Positions 34,621 to 47,265 are shown, counted from the first letter of the stretch. The stretch is DNA of 64,000 nucleotides from Cunninghamia lanceolata (GCA_027924645.1 BSBN01000140.1:7384501-7448500); one strand, 5' to 3'. Notes: generated by a model from the sequence alone, not told the origin. Made by a program: numbers and translations.

Positions 34621-37077
34621 ATGCCCATAACGAGATCACAAAGTAGAAAGAAACAAGACATGGTAGAACATTGGCAATTTAGCATGCCCAATACCAATAG
34701 CTACAACAGACCCATCAATCCAAACCCACCTACATACTCCTACATCCCCAAATATGGCCCCAACGAAAATCCTTACCACTTCTTACCACAAGTACAAAAC
34801 CCACCACCGCCACCACCCCAACCAACACACAATGTCCCCACTATGTCCCACAATGATCTAGAGGTCTTGAGCTTTACGCAAGATGCTGATAACATGGACC
34901 TACTAGATAAAATCCTAGGATCAGACCCAAATCAATATCTGGATCATTTCCTCAAGATTGGTGCCCAACTTCCCCCCATCACAACATCCTCGCAACCATC
35001 CACCTCTACAATCGTACCTACCCCATCAAATACCCAAGCATCTACCTCACATACCCAACCCACTGCCTCTCAAACATCCACAACTACAGTGTCTACCACT
35101 TCCACAAGCTCAACCACCACCACATCTACCATTCCCACAAATCCTGTCGTCCCTATCGTTTCCCAACCTATTATCACATCCACTACCACCACTACCACAA
35201 ACCCTTCTGTCTCACAAATCACCCTAAGTGTACAAGGGAACACCACACAGGCATGTACCTCCACAACTATGCCTCCACCCAATCCACAAACCATAGCATA
35301 CCTATGACAACTGTTCTCACACCCACCTCACAATACATCCAACCAATCCAACGTCTACCTACCTAACGTCAACACATCCAACATCACGTACCCACATAAT
35401 CCCATAATGTCATCAAATCTACATAATCCCAATCCCCAAATACCACCACACATTCTCCATCAATTACACGCCTGCCAGCAATAGCAGGCACCAATCAATC
35501 CAAACCCCAATCCGCAATACCAACATCTCAACCAAACCAATCTCCAACATCAAATCCCGCCCCACCTCCAATATCTCACCAACCAACAACCCTACACATT
35601 CCAACCACAGGATTTCAACACCGTCCTACAAGGCTTAATCCAAAAGGTGGATGACCTACAAACTGGGGGCAAACGTAAATACTATTCTTTTGAGGATATT
35701 TGCCCCTACCCATTTGATCGCACGTTGTACATGCCCCCCTTCCCCAAAAACTTTGAAATGCCAAAATTTGACAAATACAAGGGGAAGAGAGACCCTAGGG
35801 ACCACCTTAGGGAGTTCTACATTGCTTGCCTAGAAGTTTCTAACAACGACACATATCTTATGAGACTCTTCCCTAGAAGCCTTAGCGGTCAAGCCGCTGA
35901 ATGGTTTGCACATCTTCCACCTGGGATTCCAACATTCCCTGAGCTTGCAGAGAAATTTGTAAATCATTTCTCTTATAACTTCGAACATGAGGTGTCTATG
36001 ACCGATCTCTACAACTCCAAACAAAAAAATGAAGAAGCTTTCACTTCTTTCTTACAAAGGTGGAGAGGCTTAGCATGCAAGCTCTTGTGGCCTATTCCTG
36101 AAAAATAACTCGTCACCATGTTTGTAGCAAATCTCAATCAGGAACTTGGGTTTCACTTACAAATTCTTTGTGCTTCTACCTTTGAAGAGGTCATCGACAA
36201 AGGTACAACTATTGAATGGGCCCTCATTGCCAAGGGCTCCATCAAACTATACGACCACAAGTCCAACAACAACAACCACAACAACAACAACTACTACAAA
36301 TCCAACAACAACACCCCCAATACCAACAACAATACCAACACACCATCCAACGACAAATCACGCTATTGGGAGAAGAACAAGAACAATCTGAATGACGGTG
36401 TCACGGATGTGAAAGCCATCCAACATATCCAAAACCAAACACCTACCCATACATATGCAACAAATGGAAATAACCCAAGAGGGCCAAATAAACTGCACAA
36501 ACCCCACAGACAATTCACACCATTGTAAGAACCCATCGAGGATGTCCTCGATAGATGTCTCAAACAAGGTGTGGTTACACTACCACCTGTTCAGCCATGT
36601 CAAGATAATGAGCTTAAGGTAGCATGGTATAATGAAAATGATTACTGTGAATACCATCATGTGGCAGGTCATAAAATAGCTGATTGTATGCAACTGAAAC
36701 ATTGCATCCAAGACCTCATAGATCAAAACCAAGTCATCCTAGATCAAAGTGCCCAACCATCACCCAATGCCAACTTGGGAGCTTACAAGGATCCTTTACC
36801 CAATCATAATAAAGCCTCCTCATCCAACCAAGCGTACAATGTCACTCCACCACCCACATCCTATGACTCCATTGTCGGTCACATCAAACCGTCATCCCAC
36901 CATGTCAACACAATCACCATTCAGGCACAAGCACCTGATTGCACTGTGACAACCCATCGAGGCCGTGTATCAATCCACACTGCCCCTCCCACTAAACAGA
37001 CACCTGCATCCACATCCGATCCCCTCCCCCCTCATCCAAACACCTGTCCATCCCCACCACTCGATATAACCTCCTAG
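34621..37077 (+). pseudogene. EL6 gag
   Basis: ATG at 34621 begins MPITRSQSRKKQDMVEHWQF. The N-terminal third is very rich in Pro, Thr, Ser and Gln. Capsid (35647-36108) reads DHLREFYIACLEVSNNDTYL, FPRSLSGQAAEWFAHLPPGI and FVNHFSYNFEHEVSMTDLYN, a clear retrotransposon gag domain. An Asn run lies at 36262-36330. A Cys-His motif CEYHHVAGHKIADCMQLKHC (about 36645) ends the capsid-nucleocapsid part; EL2 has nearly the same motif. All four open blocks share one frame, separated by single stops near 35307, 36106 and 36526. The protease lies in the -1 frame, overlapping by about 80 bases. Confidence 0.9.
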
Positions 37078-38867
37078 AGCATCTAGGAAAGACATCCGCA
37101 CAAATCTCCATCCTTGAGTTGCTTTGCACATCACCCCGCCACAAGGACATCCTCAACAAAGCCCTTTTGGATACACAAGTCCCTACAAGCTTGGATGTCA
37201 ATCAATTTCAAGCCATGGTCGGCCATATTGCTACACTGCACCATCTCACGTTTTCTAAAAAAGATCTCCCTACTTCCGAACACCCACATAATGATGCACT
37301 ACACATCAAGGTCCGCATTCACAAACACAACATTAAAAGGGTCCTAATAGATGGTGGTTCCGGCCTAAATATATGTATTCTCAAATTTCTAAAACACTTG
37401 GGGTATTCAGATGTGGTTGTAGATGATAGCGAGTGCATCACAATCAAAGGATATGATGACACCGAGAAGCTATCCGAGGGCACCATAAAGCTCCCTATTC
37501 AAGTGGGACAGAAAATCCTCAAAACAAAATGTCAAGTTCTAGATCTTCACCTCCCTTATAACATTCTTCTCAGCAGACCATGGATTCATGCCATGCAAGC
37601 CGTCCCATCCACCTTCCATTAATGTCTCAAATTCCCCCACAACGGCATAGAAGTCACTATCTATGCCAATCCCCGTCCCTTCCAATACTACAGTTTTCTA
37701 GAAGGCCACAACCAAACCTTCTGTCCATACAATAAAGCCACCATCCAAACCAAACCTACGGCTTCCACCTCATACATAGACCCCGCCAACATTGCCACCA
37801 CTTCATCCCAAGCACCTCCACCACCTGAGGTCAATATCATGCTCAGCGACCAAGGATGTGGGGAATATAACCTCCACGACACTTTTTGTGTGAGCACATT
37901 ACCCACTCCTAAGGCATTTGGCACTCTGAACACAGAGGTAGCCAACAAGGTCATCATCAAGTGCAAACCCTCACCCATCTTTTAGAAGAAACACCTTCTG
38001 GATCAAGATATACTCGAGGATATTTCATCCTGGCTTTACAAGGATGAAGAATTAGAGCAAGAAATCCCCACCATCCCAACAAAAATTTACGGCAAGGGCT
38101 TTGAAATGGTCAAAAGCATGGGTTACAAAGGACAAGGTGGCATTGGCCTTCATGAACAGGGGATTGTAGAACCACTGCAAGCAACAAGAAACCCCTATAC
38201 TCAAGGGTTAGGGTATGGTCAACCACAACGCATCCTTAATACCAGCAAATGTATCTTAGCTGAGGTTGTTGCAGTCTCTCTAGACATTGACAATGTTAAC
38301 GAAACGGGCCTTCAAAACTCCTTCAGTGATTTTGCCAACTTTTTCAACTCATCCATTTACACCATCTACTCAGTCACCACTATCCCCTCGACATCCAATG
38401 ACCTACCATTAGTCTACCCTGACCTCATTGACTGGGACCAACAAGGACCTCCTGTCTTCGATGTTGCACCAAATGATGAAGCTATTGCTAAAATGATGGG
38501 AGCCAAAGATAACTTTCCCTTGGGAGACGACAGGATAGGATATATAATGGAACTCAATTTGAATGCCTATTTTGGGGAGACAACCCCTGCTTCCAGTCGT
38601 AAAAACATAAAAATAAAAAATGGATTTGATGGTGAAAACTACTCTGCGGTAGTGTTAGATCTTACAAAAGTCAAAACAAAAGACATATCTCCTAGTGAAA
38701 ACCTCCCTAAGGCGCTAGGAGATGGAAGCATGGGCCTCCATAAGATAGATAAAGTATATCCAGACAGATCACCCATTTTGGTAGAACCAGCTCAGGAAAT
38801 GAACCTTGGGACAAAACAAGAACTGAAAATCACATATAGAGTAGAATCTCTCAGCATCTTTGAATAG
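36996..38867 (+). pseudogene. EL6 protease and G-patch-like segment
   Basis: The frame is open from 36996 and reads YNLLEHLGKTSAQISILELL, a typical lead-in to Tat protease. The active site is VLIDGGSGLNICILKFLKHL (D-G-G instead of D-S/T-G), then LPYNILLSRPWIHAM. Two stops follow (37620 and 37983). A G-patch-like segment at about 38100-38225 reads MVKSMGYKGQGGIGLHEQGI, then GYGQP. G-patch domains bind RNA and occur next to protease in some retroviruses and retroelements. The rest up to 38867 is a linker to RT. A TAG at 38865-38867 replaces what is probably a Gln codon. Confidence 0.85.
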
Positions 38868-38870
38868 GAG

Positions 38871-40258
38871 GACTTCTTGGCATTCTTCACACGCAAAAAT
38901 CATAATTTTGCATGGACCTATGCAGACATGCCAGGGCTCGATCCCACGTTGGTTGTTCATCACCTTGCAGTACGCCCTGATGTGAAACCGGTAAAGCAAA
39001 AGCTCAGAAAGATGAATCCTCAGGTGGCTCTCCTAGTCAAGGTAGAACTAAAGAAGTTACTGGACGTTGGGTTCATTTACCCAATTGATTATCTTGAATG
39101 GGTTTCAAACCTTATACCAGTAGCTAAACCAGATGGTTGCATCCGCTGCTGCACCAATTTTAGAGACCTCAACAAGGCTTGCCCTAAAGATGACTTCCCA
39201 CTACCAAACATCGACATGATAGTGGACCTCACGGACGGAAATGAGATGATATCCCTTATGGATGGTTTTTCAGGCTATAACCAAATCAAAATCACTGAAG
39301 AAGATCAGCACAAAACAACCTTCATATGCCCATGGGGAACCTATTGCTGGGTGGTAATGCCCTTTGGCCTGAAGAATGTAGGAGCTACCTATCAAAGAGC
39401 ATTGACCATCATCTTCCATGAGTTGTTTCACCACATCATGGAAGATTATGTGGATGACCTGCTAGGAAAATCAAAGACTAGAGAAGGACACCTAGACGTG
39501 TTGGCCAAGATCTTCGACAGGCTAGAGCAATATACTATTCATCTCATCCAAAAAAATGCATCTTTGGCATCACCTCAGGGAAGCTACTGGGATACATAGT
39601 CTCCAGATGGGGAATCGAGGTCGATCCTACAAAGGTTAAGCCTATCACTGAAATGCCACCTCCCAAAACACTGAAATAACTAAGAAGCCTGTAGGGGAAA
39701 CTACAGTCCATTCACTGGTTCATCACCCAACTCACTGATAAGTGTTAACCCTTCCAACATCTCCTCAAGAAAGATACGGCTTTTGCCTGGACTGATCAGT
39801 GTTAGAGTGCCTTCGATCAGCTAAAAGAATATCTGGCTAATCCCCCTATTCTAACTCCACCAAGACAAGGAGAGCCCCTCCTCTTGTATATCTCTGCAAC
39901 AAATACGGCAATCGGGGCATTGTTAGCGCAACATGATGAGCATATGAAGGAAAGAGCCATCTACTACATCAGCTGCACCTTGATCTCCTATGAGCTTAAC
40001 TACACACAAATTGAATGATCATGTCTCACCCTTGTCTTTACGTCACAAAAGTTAAGACATTATATGCTCAATCACAAGACCAAGCTCATTGCTAAAATTG
40101 ACCCACTAAAGTATTTGCTAAATAGAGTGGCTCTCACTGGCAAAATGGCAAAATGGGTCATGATCCTAACTAAATTTGACATTGAATACATAGAGAGAAA
40201 GGCCATTAAAGGACAAGTCATAGCAGATCAGCTCGCCGAAGCGCCTATTCCAGCATAA
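38871..40258 (+). pseudogene. EL6 reverse transcriptase and RT-linked RNase H
   Basis: RT motifs in order: HHLAVRPDVKPVKQKLRKMN, WVSNLIPVAKPDGCIRCCTN, FRDLNKACPKDDFPLPNIDM, SLMDGFSGYNQIKITEEDQH, MPFGLKNVGATYQRALTIIF and catalytic MEDYVDDLLGKSK (YVDD intact). A frameshift at an A-run near 39550 interrupts it, and the thumb then reads in another frame up to about 39760. The RNase H part (about 39840-40258) has LLYISATNTAIGALLAQHDE, where the usual DASD is SATN, so the first catalytic Asp is gone. The end reads ADQLAEAPIPA. Confidence 0.93.
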
Positions 40259-40327
40259 TATCCTACAATAGCAAAGTTTCCAGATGAGGCCATCCTAACA
40301 ACCACACCAGCTCCAGACACATGGAAA

Positions 40328-40882
40328 ATGTATTTTGATGGATCATACACCCACAGAGGCTCAAGGGCAAGCATCCTGTTTGTTACCCCTCAAGGTGACA
40401 TGGACCCTAAATCATTCAAAATCACATTTCCATGCACCAACAATGTAGTAGAGTATGAGGTTCTCATCACAGGTCTCCGCATGGCCATCCAATGGAAAAT
40501 TGAAAAGCTAACTATGTATGGTGACTCCCAACTAGTCATCAGGCAGGTCAATAATGAATACAAGACCAAAGATGACAAACTCTTGCCCTATAAGAAGATG
40601 GTTGATGATTTCAAGGACTACTTCTATGACATCCACTTCGAGCAAATTCCATGGCTCAATAATAAAGCAGCAGATGCCATGGCTACCATAGGATCTCTGG
40701 TTGATATGAAAAAGGATAGCAAGAAATATGAATTCTTGATAGAAGAGCTCTACATCCCAGCATATGACGTTCCTCAATCTAAACTCGTGTGCAAAGTTGT
40801 TGGTCCTCTATCCCCATGGTATCAGGAAACATACCTTTACCTTCATAACAATATCCTTCCCCCTAACCTATCAACTTCCTAG
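40328..40882 (+). pseudogene. EL6 extra (archaeal-type) RNase H
   Basis: It reads MYFDGSYTHRGSRASILFVT, NNVVEYEVLITGLRMAIQW, TMYGDSQLVIRQVNNEYKT and LNNKAADAMATIGSLVDMKK. All four acidic residues (D, E, D, D) are present. It is uninterrupted for 184 codons, among the best preserved parts of EL6. Its place after the RT-linked RNase H and before integrase is the standard Tat layout. Confidence 0.93.
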
Positions 40883-42073
40883 CAAAAATCATTCATCCGT
40901 CGAGCCTCCTGTTTCATTCTTGTCAGTGACACACTATACAAAAGAAGTCTTGACGGCACGCTTCTATGATGTTTAGACTCTAGGGAAGCTGAGGTAGCCT
41001 TAGAAGAGGTACACGTACGTATATGTGGGGCACATTCTAGTGGACCTACCCTATCTAAAAAGATCCTCAGGACTAGATATTACTGGCCAACCATGGACCG
41101 CGACGCCCACAGGTTTATCAAGAAATGCCTCCCCTGTCAACAACACGGTGATCTCATCCATGCACCAGCACAGGAGCTACAACCAATTGCAACGCCATGG
41201 CCCTTCTCACAGTGGGGACTTGACCTCATAGGAAAAATACATCCCCCATCCTCAAATGGCCATAAGTTCATAATCATTGCTACCGAATACTTCAAAAAAT
41301 GGGTGGAAGCAATTCCACTTACCTTCACCACTGGCATCCAAATCTCTAAGTTTATCCTACACTACATCATCTGTTGCTATGGCATCCCCCACTCCATAGT
41401 CACTGATAATGGAAAACCATTTAAGAACCAAGAAGTCTACACTTTGTGTGAAAAATTTGACATCAAACATCGCTTCTCCACACCATATTACCCCTAAGGG
41501 AATGGTCAAGATGAGGCTTCTAACAAAACTATCCTCCGTATCCTAGAAAAGACAGTCAATGAAGCTGTCCGTGACAGGCACCTCCAACTCAACCCTACCC
41601 TATGGGCTTACTGTACAAGCATCCGTACTCCTACAGGAGCCACTCCATACTCACTAGTATTCGGATCCGAAGCCATTTTACCTATAGAGGTTGAGCTCCC
41701 ATCTCTCCAAGTGTCCTTGCAAAACATTATCTCTGATGAAGAATACAGGGTCACAAGATTGCATCAACTAGAATTGCTGGATGAGAAATGTCTGAATGCG
41801 TTGAACCACCTACAGGCATATCAAAACCACCTTCGAAGAAGCTACAATAAGAAGATCAGAACCTACCAATTTGAAGTCAAGGACCTTGTCCTTATGGAAA
41901 ATCAGAAGAACCTGCAGGACCGTCCTAAGCAAGGCAAGTTCAAATCCAATTGGCTAGGACCCTATGTCGTCACCGCCACCTATGGATCAGGAGCCTACCA
42001 GCTTGCAACACCTGAGGGGCAGCCTCTGGATGAGCCCATGAACATTCTGCATTTGAAGAAATTCTATGCCTAA
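40883..42073 (+). pseudogene. EL6 integrase
   Basis: A zinc-binding region (CLPCQQHGDLIHAP at about 41128) follows a frameshift. The core reads WGLDLIGKIHPPSSNGHKFI, TEYFKKWVEAI and IVTDNGKPFKNQEVYTLCEK, with the Glu region just after a TAA at 41496 (GNGQDEASNKTILRILEKTV, where Asp replaces the usual Ala/Val before Glu). The C-terminal domain (41711-42073) reads KVKDLVL-like FEVKDLVLMENQKNLQDRPK and ends NILHLKKFYA before TAA. No chromodomain is seen, as expected for Tat. Confidence 0.9.
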
Positions 42074-43500
42074 CCCATCAAGTATCCCAATCAAAAAATC
42101 AAAAATTGAAAAAAAATCAAAAAAATCACAAAAAAAAAACCCAAAAACAATACAAGTAGAGTACCACCCTCACATATCAATCAATCCAATCCATCAAAAT
42201 CATCATCACCTCATATCCATCCTGAACCATCCCCACATCATCAAGTCAAGCTAGAACTACATATTCATCTCACCTGCATCTTGAAAGTACCTTGACCCCG
42301 TGGATATAAGGTATGTAGGCAGTCTAGAATACAAAGGAAGTTTCAAGTACTCAGGTACCAAAGATGTACCCAGCCAACCTATTTGGATGGTCCCCATTCA
42401 CTAAGCCTTTTAGATTCAATAGACCATACACACACTCCGCATACACTTGGAACATGAGCCCCTAACACAAAAATCATCAATCAACATACCAATCATAATC
42501 ATACACATGGCCAAATTGTTCTTTTGCCCATCTTTCACAAATTCTCCAATCACAACCAACTGATCTGCGTCCTAGGATATATCTTTCCCACAATGGACAA
42601 AAATCTATCATCTTATCAACACATCTCTTAGCAAGAGCACACAACGACTATTTGCATTTTTTTTCTTGGTCTTGTTGATTATTGATTTTTATCTTTCTTT
42701 GTCCAACTCTAGGTTATCTCCAAGGCTGCTTTGATCCCATCATATCATGGAATGTCACGGACGACATCTAGAGTAGACATGGTCATTATTGATGTATGCT
42801 ATGCTTGTGGGTTGCTTTCATTACTCCAAGAATAGTATTCATATTTTGAAGCCTAGGTCGGTTCTAGCATGAGGAGTCCCATTTGCATATATAGGCATCA
42901 AAACCTTATATGTATTATTCGCACTCACTACTATGAGTCTCCTTCCTAGGCTAGGCAAGATTATACTACCTTGGGCATGCATGAAATCAACCTATGGTTT
43001 GTGAGTCTAGTCCATACAAATGTGGGATAGACATCATCACCTAGGTCTTTTTATACCTTTGTGAATTGTATCTGACATTGCTATATTAAACTAAGAAATG
43101 CTATCAATTAATCTTGTGCATCTACTCTGACTAGCTCAAATCACCATCTTAAGTACTCATACAACATCCACATCTAGGCCTAGATTTCATAATCTCCTAC
43201 CCTCACCACACCTCATCTAAAAATCCCTCACTAATCCCATTTCCCTACCATATTCCTATCCAACCAAACTGAATCCCCCTCCCTCAATGACGTGGTGTCT
43301 TATGACCTCAACACTCCTCTTGTTCCCCCCACCCCCATTCTCCAGACACTCCCAATCCTATTTGTACCCCATCCCAACATCCCTTCCCTTTCCCCACCCA
43401 ATCCCCTTTCCCCCAGCTTCACCATCCAGGGTCAAACAATGAACACCATGTGTATCAGGACTTTATCATATCGCCTCCCACCTATCACCTCACCTTCATA
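42074..43500 (+). other. EL6 3' region, first part, non-coding
   Basis: A- and C-rich sequence directly after integrase (AAAAATCACAAAAAAAAAAC near 42120). It contains GGATATAAGGTATGTAGGCA near 42303. I see no gene; open frames such as 43292-43552 are Pro-rich and unsupported. Confidence 0.5.
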
Positions 43501-43760
43501 TTTGCATCTCATTAGGTTCATCTTAATTTGCATCTCATTAGATTCATTTTAATTTGCATGACAGTTAGGTTCATTTTAATTTGCATCTCATTAGATTCAT
43601 TTTAATTTGCACATCATTCTAGATCCATTTTAAATTCCACATCCCTAGAATCATTCTACATCACATATCATTAGATTCATTCGCATATCATTTTAGGATC
43701 ATATCACTAGGTTCACCATTAACAGCTAATAGTTTGCATAACAATTAGGTTCATTTTAGA
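43501..43760 (+). repeat. Minisatellite in EL6 3' region, 26-27 bp period
   Basis: Units of TTTGCATCTCATTAGATTCA then TTTTAA start at 43501, 43527, 43553, 43580 and 43606, then decay to about 43760. Tandem repeats in the variable 3' region are known for Tat/Ogre-type plant elements. CAT-rich sequence continues without clear units to about 44200. Confidence 0.8.
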
Positions 43761-44234
43761 ATCATTTTTAGTCGCACATCATACCCATTTATATTTGCCA
43801 TCACATAGGTGCATATTAAAACTAACATTACTATCATCACATTACATTCCATACATATAACATCTCATAAATAATTAGTCACATTGCCACATCATAAGCA
43901 TCACCATTGAAACAACATTTAAAACATCTAGTATTCCAATTGCACATACATCATATAGTCCATACAATCACGACACCATACATATATCATAAATAAATCC
44001 ATCATTAATGCATCCATAAAATTACACACATAATCCCACACACATAATACATCCATAGCATATAAAACCATACAACATATTTGCATCCATCAAATAGGCA
44101 TCATCATAATAGGACATCATAAACCATCAAAAGCATTGCATCATATATAATCACCACAAAAAATGTATATCACTCATCAAAACAAAAAGTAATGTCCTGA
44201 TACAATGCCTCAAAGGGCTAACATGACAAAATCA

Positions 44235-46470
44235 TCACATCGAGGATCCTCTCTCTGAGGGAGTAGGAGACCCTGACCCTGGTCGAGCCTGTGGCCCCGT
44301 CGACAGTTGTGGCTGTGATGGTGGCTACACCTGTGGAGCCTGCTGGGGCACATGTGAGGGTGGAGGAATCGTCTGCTAAATTGACTGCACGGATCTCGAT
44401 CTATGAGACCTGGAAGCCCCTGATCTGCTGACCTGGCTGTAACTCGGTGCTCGCTATACTGCTGGCATGGCTGTATAATACAACCCCTGATAATACTCCA
44501 TCCATGCTCTGGCCTCTGATAACTCTCCTTGTACCTGAGCTATCTGCCCCTGTGCCTAGCTCAACTGCCCCTATACCTGATGTCAGTGTGTCTGTGCCTG
44601 GGCTAGCTGGGCCTGCATCCCTGCCAAAATCAGGGTAAGTCCCCCACCTGAAGCCTGTAGACTGCTTAATGCAGTCTCTGCCTGCTATGCTCTCAAGAGT
44701 GCTGCATCCCTTTCTCTCCTCAACCCCTCCATGTTTCCTCGGGCCTGGGCCAACTGAGCCTCTAACACTGCCACCTGCCCATCTACTCCCCGTAGTTGTA
44801 CCAACTCGGCCTCTCAGCACTCTAACGCCTCCTCTAAGCTGGCCACCTATGCACGTAAGGTCTACATCTCCTCCTCCTCACCCCGTGGACGTCGACGAGG
44901 TGTCAACCTCTCAACCTCTGCCACCATAGCTATCCCTGAGGTCCCTACCTCAGCATCATGCCCGCCAACTCGCAGTTGCTCCACCCATGATGGAGATAAA
45001 TCACCCTGCTCTACCCTCGGCTACCCACCATGCTGCCGCAGTCCTCTAGGCTGTCATTCAACTCCCACCTGGGCCTACTGTGTAGGAGCCTACTGTGTTG
45101 GAACCTACTGCCCCACCTGTCCCTATTCCCCTGCCACTGCTGCCAACACATCTATAGGCTGGCCATCTCTCGCAACCACTCTCTCCTCCCCATCATCCAT
45201 CACCTCCACAATGTAGTCCTCTATAGCTATATCTCCCTCCTCATCAGGATCATCTCCACCCCCATCTGAATCATCCCCTACTGCCCCCATTGTCGGATCT
45301 ATCAATTGGGTGGGCCGATGCATCTGCCACCATATCTCATACGCAGGTGTAGTACCTACATCCCTCACTGCGCTCCTCCAATCCCATGGTACTAGCTAAA
45401 GTGCTGCAAAATCATTAAGAGCAACCTGTGGCTGTAAAGGTGCGGGCCAGTGGGGTAAATCTCGTGGGGTCTGCGCATATATCACCATCTATTGGGGGTA
45501 TCCTGTACTAATCCAAACTGATGCATAATCCGTGAGGGTAGGTACATCTCTATGGTATGGTCTACACGACCCATAAGATATCTTTGCTGAAAAGTGTATG
45601 GGATATGAATAACATCATCTGGCCACTCCTCACAACTGATGTATGCTCACCATACCACACTAATCACGTCATCCAGTATCCTCTGCCAGTAGTGCACCTA
45701 TCCATTGTATGTGTACTCTACATCCTGATACAAAAACACAAAGGCCTCAAACAGCTGCCAATAATACCTGCATATCGGCCAAGTCACAGGGATATGCTCC
45801 CAAATCCATACGTGTAGCAGAGTAACCCTGGCAGACAAGGCTCTATCATGCAGATAAGTGACTGTGTGCATCTCATGGTATAGCTGTGCTAGCATCACTG
45901 GCCCCCATGCATAGACAATATCATGGCTCACCATCCCCTCTATCATCCCGCCCCAACCCACCGGAAAACCCCTGCCTCACCTATCAAGAATCACCACACC
46001 TCCAATCAATGCACACAGAAATAAGGCAAAGAGATCTGTACTCGCAGCCAGTGTCCTCTCATAATCCATCTCCCTCTCATCTACCAAGAACATAATGTGA
46101 TCTGCTCCGAACACTCTAATTAGTGCACTCTGCCCTCTCCTCGTGTCATATCTAACACGTCGGCCTAGGATTGGTAGCTTGAGGATGCGATAAACATCCT
46201 CAAGTGTAATGGTGATCTCTCCTGTCGGCAATAGAAAACTACAAGTCTCGGTGAGATATCGCTCCACCATTGCCGTCATCAGAGCTCTATGAGCTTGCAG
46301 CACTGGCATCGATGCCACCGTTAGAAGCCCCAGCCTCACCAGTCGAGCCTGCATTGCGTTATCAAACCTCTCAAACAGTGCCATCATGGATGGCACTCGT
46401 CACTCCCATGACTGCAATATAAACTACTATGTATCCTGCATCCACCGCTTTTTGGTTAGACACTAACCTA
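44235..46470 (-). pseudogene. Antisense plant-mobile-domain (PMD) pseudogene in EL6 3' region
   Basis: On the minus strand the open block at 46396-45977 reads VERYLTETCSFLLPTGEITI, then TLEDVYRILKLPILGRRVRY, a hallmark of the PMD/aminotransferase-like family. A single in-frame TGA at 45977-45979 separates it from VILQLYHEMHTVTYLHDRAL-like block 45961-45698 (MLAQLYHEMHTVTYLHD, YYWQLFEAFVFLYQD). After a frameshift come MGRVDHTIEMYLPSRIMHQF and GLVQ, also typical. The C-terminal part has an acidic run (45260), a Gln-, Ala- and Glu-rich coiled coil with CAG-to-TAG stops (about 44700-44480) and a Pro/Gln/Ser tail ending at TGA 44237-44235. It lies antisense to EL6. PMD proteins are known from plant genes and from transposable elements. 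Confidence 0.8.
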
Positions 46471-47265
46471 TCTTTTCCCCAAAACACCCCTTTTTCTTCT
46501 ATCGTCTAAAAGGCCCACATCATGTGGCCCCAAAATGGACAACCCCTAGTGTCATTTTAAAAATGGCACTACCTTTTCCTCCCCATTGTGCCATTACAAA
46601 GAATAGCACCACCGAGTGACCTCCATCACACCAATCCAGATGATAGTACCAATATTTCCCCTAAATGGCGACAAAATCTCCCTCCCTCTACCCTGGCAAA
46701 TAGTGCTAATCCACAGGATGGCACTAATTTGCCTTATAGTTAGCGCCACGCGCTCCAAACCCATATCCCAAAACCCAAAAAAATGTGCATAAAATGAAAA
46801 AATTACAAAGTCTGGGTTAGGCCCTACCTAGGGTCCAGCGTCGGGTGACTGGCCAAACTCTCAGAATCGCTCTAGGATGTGTCAAAGTCATAGAAACTGT
46901 AGGTTGTGGTCAGCCATCTCTCCTTTGTCCTTTCTTCTACAAAGTCAAAGAGTGCAAATGTGGCACTCTTTGGGCCCACTTTGCGTAATATAGTGGGCCA
47001 TGTCAGCATTCCACCCCCTATTTTTTCCTCCAGGGTGCAGATCTTAGCCTTTTTTCCCTATTTTTCTTCCTGCCATCTTCTTTTTCCACCACCTATCCAA
47101 CTGTCATGTCTGCCACACCCTATCGAGAGCTCACCTGGAAAAAATTTATTTTTTCTACCAACCTCTTGAGGGGGCATCCCCTATCCATCCAATTTCTTCC
47201 TAGCAGCTGGGGCATATGTTTCTTCGACCTGATGCCACTTCCCTCCTATGTCCTGATGCCACGTC
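46471..47265 (+). other. EL6 3' region, last part, with GTGCCAT/ATGGCAC boxes
   Basis: It is non-coding. Boxes such as ATGGCACTA, ATAGCACCA, TAGTGCTAA and TAGCGCCAC recur at 46547-46753. Several are reverse complements of the GGCGCTATTT boxes in the leader. No gene is supported. Confidence 0.5.

Noticed and set aside
34958..35294. Pro-rich and Val-rich frames on both strands within EL6 gag
   Set aside because: They are alternate frames of the Thr/Pro/Ser-rich Gag N-terminus.
43501..43760. CRISPR-like array
   Set aside because: Units are contiguous with no unique spacers, and the context is a plant retrotransposon.
44401..44820. 139-codon minus-strand frame rich in Gly and Arg
   Set aside because: It is in a different frame from the PMD coiled-coil tail, which reads with the expected Gln/Ala/Glu heptads; this one is a shadow.
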